Assembly (NCBI GenBank): GCA_024234815.1
Contig: JACKNO010000002.1
Coordinates: 372,001 to 436,000, forward strand
Origin: Pseudomonadales bacterium
Lineage (GTDB): Bacteria > Pseudomonadota > Gammaproteobacteria > Pseudomonadales > Halieaceae
Reading direction: 5' to 3'
Length of the DNA stretch: 64,000 nt
A program made the translations under genes and the position numbers. Shown here one piece after another: positions 25,305 to 34,866 of this stretch. The notes beneath the pieces are model-generated. The model was not told where the DNA came from, did not search any database, and was given only the letters and a program-made list of their open reading frames with translations. Position 1 is the stretch's first letter. The number at the start of each line of letters is the position of its first letter.

Positions 25305-27128
25305 ATGACGCCGCAACAGCACATCCTCCAGACCGTTTTCGGTTACGAATCGTTCCGCCCACCGCAGGACGAGATCATTCAAACGGTTATCTCCGGGGGC
25401 GATGCGCTGGTTCTGATGCCTACTGGCGGCGGCAAATCCCTGTGCTACCAGATTCCCGCCCTGGTACGCCCCGGCTGCGGGGTGGTAATTTCGCCCCTGA
25501 TCGCCCTCATGCAGGACCAGGTGAGCGCTCTGCGCCAACTGGGAGTGAGTGCCAGTTTCCTTAACTCCACCCTCGATGCGGCAGCTACCCGGGAGGTGGA
25601 AGAGCAATTGCTGGCGGGGACGCTGGATCTGCTGTATATCGCGCCTGAGCGCCTGACCCAGGATCGCTGCCTGGCGCTGCTCGATCGCGCGGTGATCAGC
25701 CTGTTTGCCATAGACGAGGCCCATTGCGTGTCCCAGTGGGGTCACGACTTTCGCGCCGACTACCTGCAGCTCAGCCTCCTGCACCAGCGCTATCCGGACG
25801 TTCCGCGAATTGCCCTGACCGCCACCGCTGATGCGCGTACCCGCCAGGAAATCTCGCTTCGCCTGGACCTTGGGGAAGCCCGCAAATTCACCGCTGGTTT
25901 CGACCGGCCCAATATCCGTTACCGGATCGCGCTGAAACAGAATGCCAGACAACAATTGCTGTCCTTCCTGCGCCGGGAACACGACGGCGATGCGGGCATC
26001 GTGTATTGCATGTCCCGCAACAAAACCGAGGAAATCGCCGCCTGGCTGAGCGCGCAGGGGCTGGACGCCCTGCCCTATCACGCCGGGCTGGACGCTGGCA
26101 CCCGGGCGGCTCACCAGGCGCGCTTCCTGCGCGACGACGGCGTCGTCATGGTAGCGACCATCGCCTTCGGCATGGGTATAGACAAACCGGATGTGCGCTT
26201 CGTTGCCCACCTGGACATGCCCAAGACCGTGGAATCCTACTACCAGGAAACAGGGCGCGCGGGGCGCGATGGCGAGCCCGCCAACGCCTGGATGATCTAC
26301 GGCCTGCAGGACGTGATCAAGCTGCGCCAGATGATGTCCTCGTCAGCGGGCAGCGAAGAGCATAAACGGGCGGAGCAGCATCGCCTGAACGCCATGCTGG
26401 GGCTATGTGAAATCACCAGCTGCCGGCGCCAGGCCCTGCTGAACTACTTCGGGGAATCGCTGCCGGAGCCCTGCGGCAACTGCGACAGCTGCCTGGAGCC
26501 GGTCGATACCTGGGACGGCACGGAGGCCGCGCGCATGGCCCTGAGTGCGGTGTACCGGACGGGGCAGCGCTTCGGCGTCAATCACCTCATCGAGGTGCTC
26601 CGAGGCAGTAACAGTGACAAGATATTCCAGTTTGAGCACCAGCATCTCCCCACGTATGGCATAGGCAAGCAGTTAGACAACAACCAGTGGCGATCGGTGT
26701 TTCGCCAACTGGTGGCCAGGGCTTACCTCAGTGTCGACCTCGAGCGCTTCGGCGCCCTGCGCCTGGAAGAAAAGTGTCGCCCCCTGCTGCGAGGCGACGA
26801 GCAGATTGAGCTGCGGCGCGACCAGCCCCAGGCGAAGGCGGCCAGGCGGCAGACCCGCACACATCTGCCGGCGGATATCGATGTGGCACTTTGGGAAGCC
26901 CTGCGCGAATGCAGACGCCAGCTGGCGGAAGAACAGGGGGTGCCGCCCTACGTGATTTTTCACGACAGCACGCTACAGGAAATGTGCACCACCCTGCCGC
27001 GCAATACCGCCCAGTTCGGCCGCATTACCGGCGTGGGTGAACGCAAGCTGGACAAGTACGGCACCCGCTTCCTGCAAGTCATCCTGCAACACTCCGACCC
27101 GGCCCGGACTGGCATATCTGGCGTATAA
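25305..27128 (+). CDS. recQ: ATP-dependent DNA helicase RecQ
   Basis: 607 residues from ATG 25305, almost the length of E. coli RecQ; the upstream open frame back to 24180 is antisense to rlmA and is not real. Walker A MPTGGGKS (38-45), DEAH (137-140), helicase motif QETGRAGRDG, the zinc-binding cysteines in CEITSCRRQ and EPCGNCDSC, the winged-helix (RQC) domain and a C-terminal HRDC domain are all present. It unwinds DNA 3'-5' in recombination repair and fork processing. No Shine-Dalgarno sequence is visible before the ATG. Confidence 0.95.
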   Translation: MTPQQHILQTVFGYESFRPPQDEIIQTVISGGDALVLMPTGGGKSLCYQIPALVRPGCGVVISPLIALMQDQVSALRQLGVSASFLNSTLDAAATREVEEQLLAGTLDLLYIAPERLTQDRCLALLDRAVISLFAIDEAHCVSQWGHDFRADYLQLSLLHQRYPDVPRIALTATADARTRQEISLRLDLGEARKFTAGFDRPNIRYRIALKQNARQQLLSFLRREHDGDAGIVYCMSRNKTEEIAAWLSAQGLDALPYHAGLDAGTRAAHQARFLRDDGVVMVATIAFGMGIDKPDVRFVAHLDMPKTVESYYQETGRAGRDGEPANAWMIYGLQDVIKLRQMMSSSAGSEEHKRAEQHRLNAMLGLCEITSCRRQALLNYFGESLPEPCGNCDSCLEPVDTWDGTEAARMALSAVYRTGQRFGVNHLIEVLRGSNSDKIFQFEHQHLPTYGIGKQLDNNQWRSVFRQLVARAYLSVDLERFGALRLEEKCRPLLRGDEQIELRRDQPQAKAARRQTRTHLPADIDVALWEALRECRRQLAEEQGVPPYVIFHDSTLQEMCTTLPRNTAQFGRITGVGERKLDKYGTRFLQVILQHSDPARTGISGV

Positions 27129-27252
27129 TCCCCGATAGAACCTCACACCGTCTTGCAAGCGCCATGTAAAGCGTGAACAATTGCGCCCTGTGCCGCCGAC
27201 CGGGGGCTGTCGCCGGAGTACGTTTTTCCAGATGTCCGATCCCATAAAATCC

Positions 27253-29637
27253 ATGTTCAGAACCACCGCCTTACTGTTCTTAAGCCTGTTACTTGCCGGT
27301 TGCATGCGGTCCGGGGTATCCGAGAAAGAGGTGGAGCCTTCTGTATCAAAAACCCAAACCTACTCGTACACCAGCGATATCAAACCGATACTCGATCAGA
27401 AGTGCATCGCCTGCCACGCCTGCTACGATGCTCCTTGCCAGCTGAAACTGAGCTCCAGTGAAGGGCTGTTGCGAGGCGCCACCGACAAGACAGTCTATGA
27501 CGGCACGCGAATTCGGAACGCGGATCCAACTCGCTTGTTTGTCGATGCGCAAGGTCAGGCCGAGTGGCGTAAAAAGGGCTTCTTCCCGGTGTTGAATGAC
27601 CAGGGAGGCTCCCTGGACGACAACCTGGCAAACTCACTGCTCTACCGGATGATCGAACTGGGCCAGACGCACCCACTGCCTGCCAACAGCCCGGTGCCGG
27701 CTGATATCCAGCTGGGGCTGTCCCGGGAAAACCAGTGCGCGGCAGTGGCTGACTTCGACGACTACGCCAGCGAGAAACCCCAGCAGGGCATGCCCCTGGC
27801 CATTGCCGGCTTGAGCGATACCGAATACCAGACCCTGAAACAGTGGATTTTTGAAGGCTCTGTCATAGATGAAAAGCCCTGGACAGCTACGGCGGACGAG
27901 GCACAGCACATCGGGCAGTGGGAGGAGTTCCTCAACCAGACCCCGCTGCGCAACCAGTTGGTCGCCCGCTACCTGTACGAGCACCTGTACCCGGCCCACC
28001 TGTACTTCGATGAACTCGACACCGGGAATTTCTTCGAGCTGGTGCGTTCCAGCACGCCGCCCGGCCAGGCTATCAAGATTATTGCCACCCTGCGGCCCAA
28101 CGATGCCCCAGGGGAGCCCGTCTACTACCGCCTGCGCAGGGTCGCCTCCACCCTGGTGCACAAAACCCACTTACCCTACCCGCTGGGCACGGCAAAAATG
28201 GCCCGTTTCCAGGAGCTCTTTTTCACCGGCGACTGGAACGTAAGCCAACTGCCGGATTACTCCCGTGACATTCAGGTCAACCCTGTCGCCGCTTTCAATG
28301 ACATCCCGGCCGGTGCCCGCTACCAGTTCATGCTGGATACGGCCCACTATTTTGTCGCCACCTTCATTCGCGGGCCAGTATGCGCAGGACAGATCGCCAC
28401 CAACGTGATCGAGGACCAGTTCTTTGTCATGTTCCAGGACCCTGCAGCGGACCTCGCCGTAACCGACCCGGACTACCTGGCCGAGATTCTTCCTCACCTT
28501 GTGCTGGTGCCACAGGAGGAGGGCTTGATCCTGCTGTACCCGGACTGGAAGAGTCGCGTGGAAGCGATGGACGTCTACAATGAAATACGCGGGAAGGCTT
28601 ACAAGCGGGCCGAACCCGAGGGCCGCTCGCTGGATGATATCTGGTACGGCAATGATAACGCCGCGTTAACCGTGTTTCGCAATTTCGACAACGCCATGGT
28701 CAGCAAGGGCTTTGTCGGCGCCGACCCGAAAACCCTGTGGGTAATGGATTACCCCATGCTGGAACGCACCTACTATCTGCTGGTGGTCAATTTCAACGTA
28801 TTCGGCAGCGTTTCCACCCAGGCGGAAACGCGACTCTACTTTGACCTGATGCGGGCAAACGGCGAAAACAATTTCCTGCATTTCATGCCTGCGGATGTGC
28901 GCACCGCCATGCGCGACTCCTGGTATATCGGCAGCGACGCCGAAACCAAGATGAGCAAGACCTACGCGATCGTCAACGAAAACATGCCGGTGCGCATTCC
29001 CTACCAGACCGCCAACCCGAAAGCGGAGTTTATCTCCATGGTGACATCGCGCCTGGGAGCATTGGCCGGACCGCCCGACATACTCAATCGATGCGCCAGG
29101 AAGCCGTGTTACAGCGAGGGCGCTACGGCGGACCAGCGACGCATCGAGGCCAGCCTGCAGACGCTGAGCTCTCAGCCCGCCGCCCGCACGGGAATGCAGT
29201 TCATCGATTTCATGCCGGACGAGGTATTCCTGCGGGTAAGCACCCCGAACCCCGACAAGGATTTCGCCTATACCCTGATTCGCAACAAGGACCATACCAA
29301 CGTCGCCTTCATGTTCGAAGAAAGCGAACGCCGCAACCGGGCGAAGGACACCTTGACTGTCTACCCCGGCTTGCTTGGCAGTTATCCCAATTTCATGTTT
29401 CATGTCCCGGTGCAGAAGATTGAGGCTTTTACCGCCGCACTGCATGCCGCGCAGAGCCAGGAGCAGTTTCTCGCGGTGGTTGATGAATACGGCCTGGCGC
29501 GCAGCAACCCTGCGATCTGGGAAAACTTCCAGTGGTTTGTGGATTACACGCGCCGAACAGAGCCACTGGCAGCGGGCGTATACGACCTCAGCCGTTACAA
29601 GAAGATCGCGGACCTCAGCAGTGACGAGAAGCGTTGA
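27253..29637 (+). CDS. cti: Fatty-acid cis/trans isomerase, lipoprotein form
   Basis: 794 residues from ATG 27253, chosen because it yields a lipoprotein signal (MFRTTALLFLSLLLAGC, C17); ATG 27232 is an alternative. The heme c motif CIACH (C51, C54, H55) with ACYDAPCQLKL follows. The rest is the long CTI domain to the end. The enzyme isomerises cis to trans double bonds of membrane phospholipid acyl chains in the periplasm, stiffening membranes under solvent, heat or osmotic shock. Predicted lipidation is a difference from soluble periplasmic Pseudomonas Cti. A ytfJ-like gene follows after 42 bases. A second cti-like gene begins at base 182. Confidence 0.93.
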   Translation: MFRTTALLFLSLLLAGCMRSGVSEKEVEPSVSKTQTYSYTSDIKPILDQKCIACHACYDAPCQLKLSSSEGLLRGATDKTVYDGTRIRNADPTRLFVDAQGQAEWRKKGFFPVLNDQGGSLDDNLANSLLYRMIELGQTHPLPANSPVPADIQLGLSRENQCAAVADFDDYASEKPQQGMPLAIAGLSDTEYQTLKQWIFEGSVIDEKPWTATADEAQHIGQWEEFLNQTPLRNQLVARYLYEHLYPAHLYFDELDTGNFFELVRSSTPPGQAIKIIATLRPNDAPGEPVYYRLRRVASTLVHKTHLPYPLGTAKMARFQELFFTGDWNVSQLPDYSRDIQVNPVAAFNDIPAGARYQFMLDTAHYFVATFIRGPVCAGQIATNVIEDQFFVMFQDPAADLAVTDPDYLAEILPHLVLVPQEEGLILLYPDWKSRVEAMDVYNEIRGKAYKRAEPEGRSLDDIWYGNDNAALTVFRNFDNAMVSKGFVGADPKTLWVMDYPMLERTYYLLVVNFNVFGSVSTQAETRLYFDLMRANGENNFLHFMPADVRTAMRDSWYIGSDAETKMSKTYAIVNENMPVRIPYQTANPKAEFISMVTSRLGALAGPPDILNRCARKPCYSEGATADQRRIEASLQTLSSQPAARTGMQFIDFMPDEVFLRVSTPNPDKDFAYTLIRNKDHTNVAFMFEESERRNRAKDTLTVYPGLLGSYPNFMFHVPVQKIEAFTAALHAAQSQEQFLAVVDEYGLARSNPAIWENFQWFVDYTRRTEPLAAGVYDLSRYKKIADLSSDEKR

Positions 29638-29679
29638 ACAGGTGAATGAAACCTTGAATACATGTGGAGATAGCAGACT

Positions 29680-30270
29680 ATGTTGAAGAAAATGCTTGTT
29701 TTGATAGCGGCGCTTTCAACCCCGTTCGCCATGGCTGGCGATGTTCCCGCAGGCGGGCGACTGCCCGACCTCAGCATTTCCGAGCGCGGTGAACTGGTTC
29801 TGCAGGGGGATGATGTCGGCTACCAGGCCTGGACCTACCCGCAACAGCCCGGCAAGGTTCACGTGGTGCAATACATGGCCGCCACCCGGGCCGCGAGTAA
29901 AATCAACGAACCCTTCACCGACCGGATGAAAACCGATCTGCCGCAAGGCGCCTTCCTTTCCACTACCATCCTGAACCTGGACGAGGCGATGTGGGGCACA
30001 GGCGGTCTGGTCGTCAGCGAACTGAAATCGAACAAGCAGCAGTTTCCCAACGCAATACTTGTGGCAGACGCGGACGGTGTCGGCCTCAAGCAGTGGCAGC
30101 TGGAAAAGGAAAACTCCGCCGTGATTGTCACAGATCCGGCTGGAGTAGTGCGTTTCTTCAAGCAGGGCGCAATGTCGGATGCCGAGATAGAAAGCACTTT
30201 GCAACTGGTACGCCAGTATATCGCCGAGGTGCCCGCTGCGGCGGAACACGCCGCGAGCGGCACGCCCTGA
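29680..30270 (+). CDS. YtfJ-family periplasmic protein
   Basis: 196 residues with a signal peptide (1-19, ending AMA). The thioredoxin-like YtfJ fold is recognisable in KVHVVQYMAATRAASKINEP and in NAILVADADGVGLKQW. YtfJ proteins are secreted, of unknown function, and lack the redox CxxC. It lies 42 bases downstream of cti on the same strand, probably cotranscribed. A strong hairpin follows. Confidence 0.82.
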   Translation: MLKKMLVLIAALSTPFAMAGDVPAGGRLPDLSISERGELVLQGDDVGYQAWTYPQQPGKVHVVQYMAATRAASKINEPFTDRMKTDLPQGAFLSTTILNLDEAMWGTGGLVVSELKSNKQQFPNAILVADADGVGLKQWQLEKENSAVIVTDPAGVVRFFKQGAMSDAEIESTLQLVRQYIAEVPAAAEHAASGTP

Positions 30271-30284
30271 GCCAGGGGACGGGG

Positions 30285-30320
30285 CCCGGGCGGTGACCCT
30301 GCTCGCGGTCACTGCCCGGG
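30285..30320. terminator. Strong hairpin between convergent ytfJ-like and aldolase genes
   Basis: 30285-30298 pairs with 30307-30320 (14 pairs, one G-T wobble) around an 8-base loop. It sits just after the ytfJ stop and before the end of a converging gene. No T run follows, so terminator activity is inferred from position and stem strength. Confidence 0.6.
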
Positions 30321-30372
30321 GAAATACACTTCAGCCTGCGATACGGGCCACCCGGATGCGGATCGCGCTCCA

Positions 30373-31167
30373 CTAATCCAGCAGGTCGGGCTGTTCCGCC
30401 ACAATGACGTCGTAAAGCGGCTGGAAACTGAACCAACCCGCCAGATGGGAGCCGACCGTTTCACGAGTCTGGAGCGCGTGCTTGTCGGCGATAATCACCG
30501 GTTTGCCAGCCGCCTCGGCCAGCAACTGGGCCTGGCAACTGCGCTCCATGGTGACGAACCACCACGCCGCCTCATCCACGCTCTGGCCGACGGTCAACAG
30601 ACCGTGGTTCTGCAGTATGGCCGCCTTGCTGTCTCCCAGCGCCGCCGCGATGCGGACGCCTTCACTGTTATCCAGCACCACGCCGGTAAAGTCGTCGAAC
30701 AGCACATGGTCCTTGTAGAAAGCGCAGGCATCCTGGGTGATGGGGTCCAGTAGTCGACCCAGGCTGGACCAGCTCTTGCCATAGACCGAGTGTGCATGGG
30801 CTGCCGCTGTAACCTCCGGATGCGCCATATGAATCTGGGAGTGAATGGTGAAAGCCGCGCCGTTGAGCAGGCCACTTCCCTGTACCACTTCTCCCTTGTG
30901 GTTTACCTGAAGCAGATCGGAAACCCGCATCTGTTTGAACGAGCGCCCCATCGGGTTTACCCAGAAATGGTCCAGGTGCTCCGGGTCACGCACGGTGATA
31001 TGGCCGGCCACCCCCTCGTCGAACCCGAACTTGCCGAACAGGCGCAGGGCCGCGGCCAGCCGCTCCTTGCGCAGCTTGCGCTCCTCTCCAACACTGCGCT
31101 CGGCATCGGGCAGCATGCCCGCGGCGGCCTCCGGGTTCATGATGATACTGTTGGTTACGTTTTCCAT
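30373..31167 (-). CDS. Class II aldolase/adducin-domain protein
   Basis: 264 residues. The zinc-site histidines lie in AAHAHSVYGKSW and the QNHGLLTVG segment, typical of the class II aldolase/adducin fold. EGVAGHITVRDPEHLDHFWVNP near the N-terminus matches the subgroup often annotated as class II aldolase/adducin family protein in gammaproteobacteria. The fold includes fuculose-, rhamnulose- and ribulose-phosphate aldolases/epimerases, so the substrate is uncertain. AGGAG precedes the ATG, and TATAGT (31199-31204) is a good -10. Confidence 0.85.
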   Translation of the reverse strand: MENVTNSIIMNPEAAAGMLPDAERSVGEERKLRKERLAAALRLFGKFGFDEGVAGHITVRDPEHLDHFWVNPMGRSFKQMRVSDLLQVNHKGEVVQGSGLLNGAAFTIHSQIHMAHPEVTAAAHAHSVYGKSWSSLGRLLDPITQDACAFYKDHVLFDDFTGVVLDNSEGVRIAAALGDSKAAILQNHGLLTVGQSVDEAAWWFVTMERSCQAQLLAEAAGKPVIIADKHALQTRETVGSHLAGWFSFQPLYDVIVAEQPDLLD

Positions 31168-31198
31168 TACTGAACTCCTGGGTGGGTTGCACTTAAAG

Positions 31199-31204
31199 AC
31201 TATA
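31199..31204 (-). promoter_or_regulatory. Candidate -10 of the class II aldolase gene
   Basis: TATAGT on the minus strand, 31 bases before the ATG, in an AT-rich stretch (AAAATTTGAAC precedes it). The -35 is not convincing. Confidence 0.4.
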
Positions 31205-31291
31205 GTTCAAATTTTGCGCGGGGGTCCGTCGCGCGTCTTACATACAATGCAGCGGCGAGCGAGAGCCTTCCGGCACAATACCGCTGGCCGC

Positions 31292-32467
31292 CTACAACAC
31301 TACTTTTACTGCGGCGGCAGCTGTCTTTGCCTTCGTCACCGCAGCGTCGATTGTCTCCCCCCGCGCCAGTGCCACCCCAAGGCGACGCTGGCCTTCGATA
31401 TCCGGCTTGGCGAACAGGCGCAACTGCACATCATCACAATCCAGTGCGGCGGCAACGCCGGTGAAACGAATATCCCGCGACTGCCCGCGGGCCAGGATTA
31501 CGGCAGAGGCCGAGCTTCCCAGCACCGGTATATGGTGGACGGGCAGCCCGAGAAAGGCCCGCACGTGCAAGGCGAACTCCGACTGGGACTGGGAAATCAA
31601 GGTAACCATACCCGTGTCATGAGGTCGCGGGGAAACCTCGCTGAAAACAACCTGGTCACCCTTCACGAACAGTTCCACCCCGAACAGGCCGCGCCCGCCC
31701 AGCGCGGTGACAACCTTGCCAGCGGTGTCCTTCGCAGCGGCGAGCGCAGCGTCCGACATGGCCTGGGGCTGCCATGACTCGCGGTAGTCGCCCTCCTCCT
31801 GGCGATGCCCTATGGGCGCGCAAAAATGGATACCATCGGAGGCGCTTACGGTCAGCAGGGTTATCTCATAGTCGAAATCAACAAAACCCTCGACAATCAC
31901 CTTGCCGCCGCCGGCGCGTCCACCCTCCTGGGCATAACGCCAGGACTCCTGCAAATCAGCGGCATTGCGCACCATGCTCTGGCCTTTGCCGGATGAACTC
32001 ATGACCGGCTTGACGATACAGGGATAGCCGATTTCATCCACCGCCGCCGCGAAATTGTCGTAAGTGTCCGCAAAGGCATAGGGCGAGGTATTCAGCTTCA
32101 GGGTCTCCGCCGCCAGGCGGCGAATTCCCTCGCGGTTCATGGTGAGATGGGTAGCCCTGGCGCAAGGAACGACATTCACACCTTCCGCCTCCAGTTCCAA
32201 CAGTGTCGCGGTGGCGATCGCTTCCACCTCCGGCACCACGTAGTCGGGCCGTTCCAGCGCGATCACCTCGCGCAGTGCCTGCGGATCCAGCATATTGAAA
32301 ACATGACTGCGATGGGCCACCTGCATGGCCGGCGCGTTGGCGTAGCGGTCACAGGCGATCACTTCCAGGCCCAGTCGCTGGCACTCAATGGCCACCTCCT
32401 TGCCCAGTTCGCCCGAACCCAGTAAGAGCACACGGGTGGCGCCTGCGGACAATGCCGTACCGAACAT
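31292..32467 (-). CDS. purT: Formate-dependent phosphoribosylglycinamide formyltransferase 2
   Basis: 391 residues from ATG 32467 with GAGGA 9 bases upstream; the open frame from 32503 adds 12 residues unlike the family. ATP-grasp enzyme of purine synthesis, making formyl-GAR from GAR, formate and ATP. Strong family segments: LLGSGELGKEVAIECQRLGL, PCIVKPVMSSSGKGQS, GHRQEEGDYRESWQPQ and VSPRPHDTGMVTLISQSQSE. Length matches E. coli PurT (392). Alone on its transcript, between the aldolase and the RIO kinase gene. Confidence 0.95.
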   Translation of the reverse strand: MFGTALSAGATRVLLLGSGELGKEVAIECQRLGLEVIACDRYANAPAMQVAHRSHVFNMLDPQALREVIALERPDYVVPEVEAIATATLLELEAEGVNVVPCARATHLTMNREGIRRLAAETLKLNTSPYAFADTYDNFAAAVDEIGYPCIVKPVMSSSGKGQSMVRNAADLQESWRYAQEGGRAGGGKVIVEGFVDFDYEITLLTVSASDGIHFCAPIGHRQEEGDYRESWQPQAMSDAALAAAKDTAGKVVTALGGRGLFGVELFVKGDQVVFSEVSPRPHDTGMVTLISQSQSEFALHVRAFLGLPVHHIPVLGSSASAVILARGQSRDIRFTGVAAALDCDDVQLRLFAKPDIEGQRRLGVALARGETIDAAVTKAKTAAAAVKVVL

Positions 32468-32548
32468 ATCGTAATCCTCATAGCTGATCATGTGGCCGCA
32501 CATGATAGCTGTCAGGCGTATCGGTGCAAGCCACCCCGCCCGCTCGCC

Positions 32549-33406
32549 CTAATCGGGCTCTTCCGCTTCCCGCAGGCGTTCCTGCCGCGCGCTCTCTGCG
32601 GCCAGGGCTGCCTTGATCTCGAGAAGTACCGCGTCGACGTCAGCCGCCTGCAGGTCTTCCTCGTACAGGCCGGTCAGTGGGGTCTCGGGCTGCAACTCGC
32701 CGTCCTCAAACAGCGACCAGATTTCTTTCGCATAACGGGTATTTTTCAGTTCGGGGGCGAACAACGCGTAATAGCTGGTGATTTTGTTCACGTCCCGGTC
32801 AAACATTTCCCGGGCATTATTATTGGCCGCCGCATCGACCGCCTGCGGCAGGTCGATGATGACCGGGCCATACTCATCCACCAACACATTGAATTCAGAA
32901 AGATCGCCGTGGACCAGGCCGGCGCACAACATCAGCTGGATGTAGTGCATCATCAGCGCGTGATCTTCCCGCGCCTGCTGGGCGGACATATCCACCTCCC
33001 CCAGCCGGGGCGCCACTTCGCCCTGCTCGTCCGTGACCAGTTCCATCAACAGGACTCCGTCGAAGCAACCGTAGGGCTGGGGCACCCGCACTCCCGCGCG
33101 GGCCACGCGATAGAGTGCGTCCACCTCGGCGTTCTGCCAGGACTCTTCCATCTGCTTGCGGCCAAACTTGGAACCTTTCTCCATGGCCCGGGCGCGGCGA
33201 CTGTTCTTCTCCCGCCGCCCCTCCTGGTATTTGGCGGCCTGCTTGAAACCGCGTTTGGCGGCCTCCTTGTAGACCTTGGCGCAGCGGGTTTGATCGCCAC
33301 TGCGCACGACGTAGACGGTGGCCTCCTTGCCGCTCATCAACTGGTACAGCACCTCGTCGATAAGTCCGTCCTCGTACAGCGGCAGCAAACGGGCTGGAAT
33401 CTTCAT
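32549..33406 (-). CDS. RIO1-type serine protein kinase
   Basis: 285 residues from ATG 33406. Atypical kinase: GKEATVYVV (26-34) with lysine K44 of the CAKVYK segment, catalytic loop HGDLSEFN (166-173) and metal-binding D185 in IIDLPQ. RIO kinases assist ribosome maturation in archaea and eukaryotes; bacterial members are poorly studied. It starts 7 bases after the dbpA stop, so both are in one operon with another ribosome-assembly factor, supporting a ribosome-related role. Upstream frame extension to 33457 overlaps dbpA and is not used. Confidence 0.87.
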   Translation of the reverse strand: MKIPARLLPLYEDGLIDEVLYQLMSGKEATVYVVRSGDQTRCAKVYKEAAKRGFKQAAKYQEGRREKNSRRARAMEKGSKFGRKQMEESWQNAEVDALYRVARAGVRVPQPYGCFDGVLLMELVTDEQGEVAPRLGEVDMSAQQAREDHALMMHYIQLMLCAGLVHGDLSEFNVLVDEYGPVIIDLPQAVDAAANNNAREMFDRDVNKITSYYALFAPELKNTRYAKEIWSLFEDGELQPETPLTGLYEEDLQAADVDAVLLEIKAALAAESARQERLREAEEPD

Positions 33407-33413
33407 AAACGTC

Positions 33414-34793
33414 TCACAGCTTGCGCACCTTGAACTTGCGCCCCTTGATCTTGCCATTGAGCAGGCGGCCCAGCGCGGTATCCGCCAGGTCGGTGCTGAT
33501 GGCCACGTAGGTGACGCCGTCCATCACATTGATTTTGCCGACCGCCGCCCCATCGATACCCGCCTCGCCGGTCAGGGCACCCAGCACATCGCCGGGACGG
33601 ACCTTGTCCCGGCGCCCGCCCGCGATACACAGGGTGACAAAATCCGGGGGCGGCATGGGGGAATCGCCCCAGGCCACGGTGTCGATGGCCTCGAACGTGA
33701 GCTCCCGCTGCTGCAGCTCCGCTATGCCGTCCAGGCGGTAGCGTTCCGTATCGGTAAACAGGCTGAGCGCGAGCCCGCCCCTGCCGGCGCGACCGGTGCG
33801 GCCAATGCGGTGCACGTAGATTTCAGGGGAGCGCGGCAACTCGAAATTCACCACGGCGGGCAACTCGTCGATATCCAGCCCTCGCGCCGCAACATCGGTG
33901 GCCACCAGCACCCGGCTGGCCTGCTGCCGGAAACGCACCAGCACCTGGTCGCGGTCGCGTTGTTCCATATCCCCGTGCAAGGCCATGGCACTGACACCCT
34001 GCTGCTCAAGATATGAACAGACCTCGCGCACCAGCTGTTTGGTGTTGCAAAAAACGACTGCGGCATCTGGCCGGTAGTGTGCCAGCAGTTTCGCCAACCC
34101 TTCCAGGCGGCCCTGCGACTGGCAGATGTAGAAGTGCTGGTCAATCTGCGGACTGTCGTGCTGGGACTCCACCGATATCCGCTGCGGGGATTGTTGAAAA
34201 CGCGCGCTCATCGCCAGAATATTGTCGGGGAATGTGGCGGAAAAAAGCAGGGTCTGGCGCTCGCTCGGCGTGTGCCCGATGATGGCCTCGATTTCATCGA
34301 CGAACCCCATCTCCAGCATCCGGTCAGCCTCGTCCAGCACCACGCAGTTCACACGGGCGAGGGACAAGGTTTTTTTGCGCAGGTGATCACCGATACGGCC
34401 CGGCGTACCCACCACCACGTGCGCGCCATGTTCCAGCGAACCGATCTGCGGCCCTATGGACTGGCCACCACAGAGGGTGACCACCTTGATATTCTGCTGG
34501 TAGCGAGCGAGCCGCCGAATCTCCGCGGCCACCTGGGTGGCCAGTTCCCTGGTGGGGCAGAGAATGAGGGCCTGGGTACCGAAATCGCGTGGATTAAGCC
34601 TCGCCAGCAGTGGCAACGTAAACGCAGCGGTCTTGCCACTTCCGGTTTTGGCCTGGGCGACAAGGTCATTACCGGCAAGGGCGAGCGGCAATGCGGCGGC
34701 CTGGATCGCCGTCATACTGTGATAGCCAAGGCTGCCGAGATTGTCGAGCTGGGCCGGGGACAAGGCCAGGGATGCAAAAGAGCTGTCGGTCAC
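33414..34793 (-). CDS. dbpA: ATP-dependent RNA helicase DbpA
   Basis: 459 residues from a GTG at 34793; the family begins at this point (TDSSFASLALSPAQLDNLGS), and no ATG fits. Walker A AKTGSGKT (48-55), DEAD (154-157), HRIGRTGRAGRGG, and the C-terminal RNA-binding domain (from about 385) that recognises 23S rRNA hairpin 92 in DbpA. It remodels the peptidyl-transferase centre during 50S assembly. An extended -10 promoter lies just upstream. A RIO kinase follows 7 bases later. Confidence 0.92.
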   Translation of the reverse strand: MTDSSFASLALSPAQLDNLGSLGYHSMTAIQAAALPLALAGNDLVAQAKTGSGKTAAFTLPLLARLNPRDFGTQALILCPTRELATQVAAEIRRLARYQQNIKVVTLCGGQSIGPQIGSLEHGAHVVVGTPGRIGDHLRKKTLSLARVNCVVLDEADRMLEMGFVDEIEAIIGHTPSERQTLLFSATFPDNILAMSARFQQSPQRISVESQHDSPQIDQHFYICQSQGRLEGLAKLLAHYRPDAAVVFCNTKQLVREVCSYLEQQGVSAMALHGDMEQRDRDQVLVRFRQQASRVLVATDVAARGLDIDELPAVVNFELPRSPEIYVHRIGRTGRAGRGGLALSLFTDTERYRLDGIAELQQRELTFEAIDTVAWGDSPMPPPDFVTLCIAGGRRDKVRPGDVLGALTGEAGIDGAAVGKINVMDGVTYVAISTDLADTALGRLLNGKIKGRKFKVRKL

Positions 34794-34820
34794 GTTGGAT
34801 TCTTTGCTGATTGGGCTGGC

Positions 34821-34829
34821 AGTATACCA
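34821..34829 (-). promoter_or_regulatory. Extended -10 promoter of dbpA
   Basis: TGGTATACT on the minus strand, an extended -10 (TGn plus TATACT), placing transcription start about 20 bases before the GTG. No -35 is needed for this class. Confidence 0.55.
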
Positions 34830-34866
34830 GAGTTGCACCGCGGCCATGCAGCGACCCTGTGCACGG

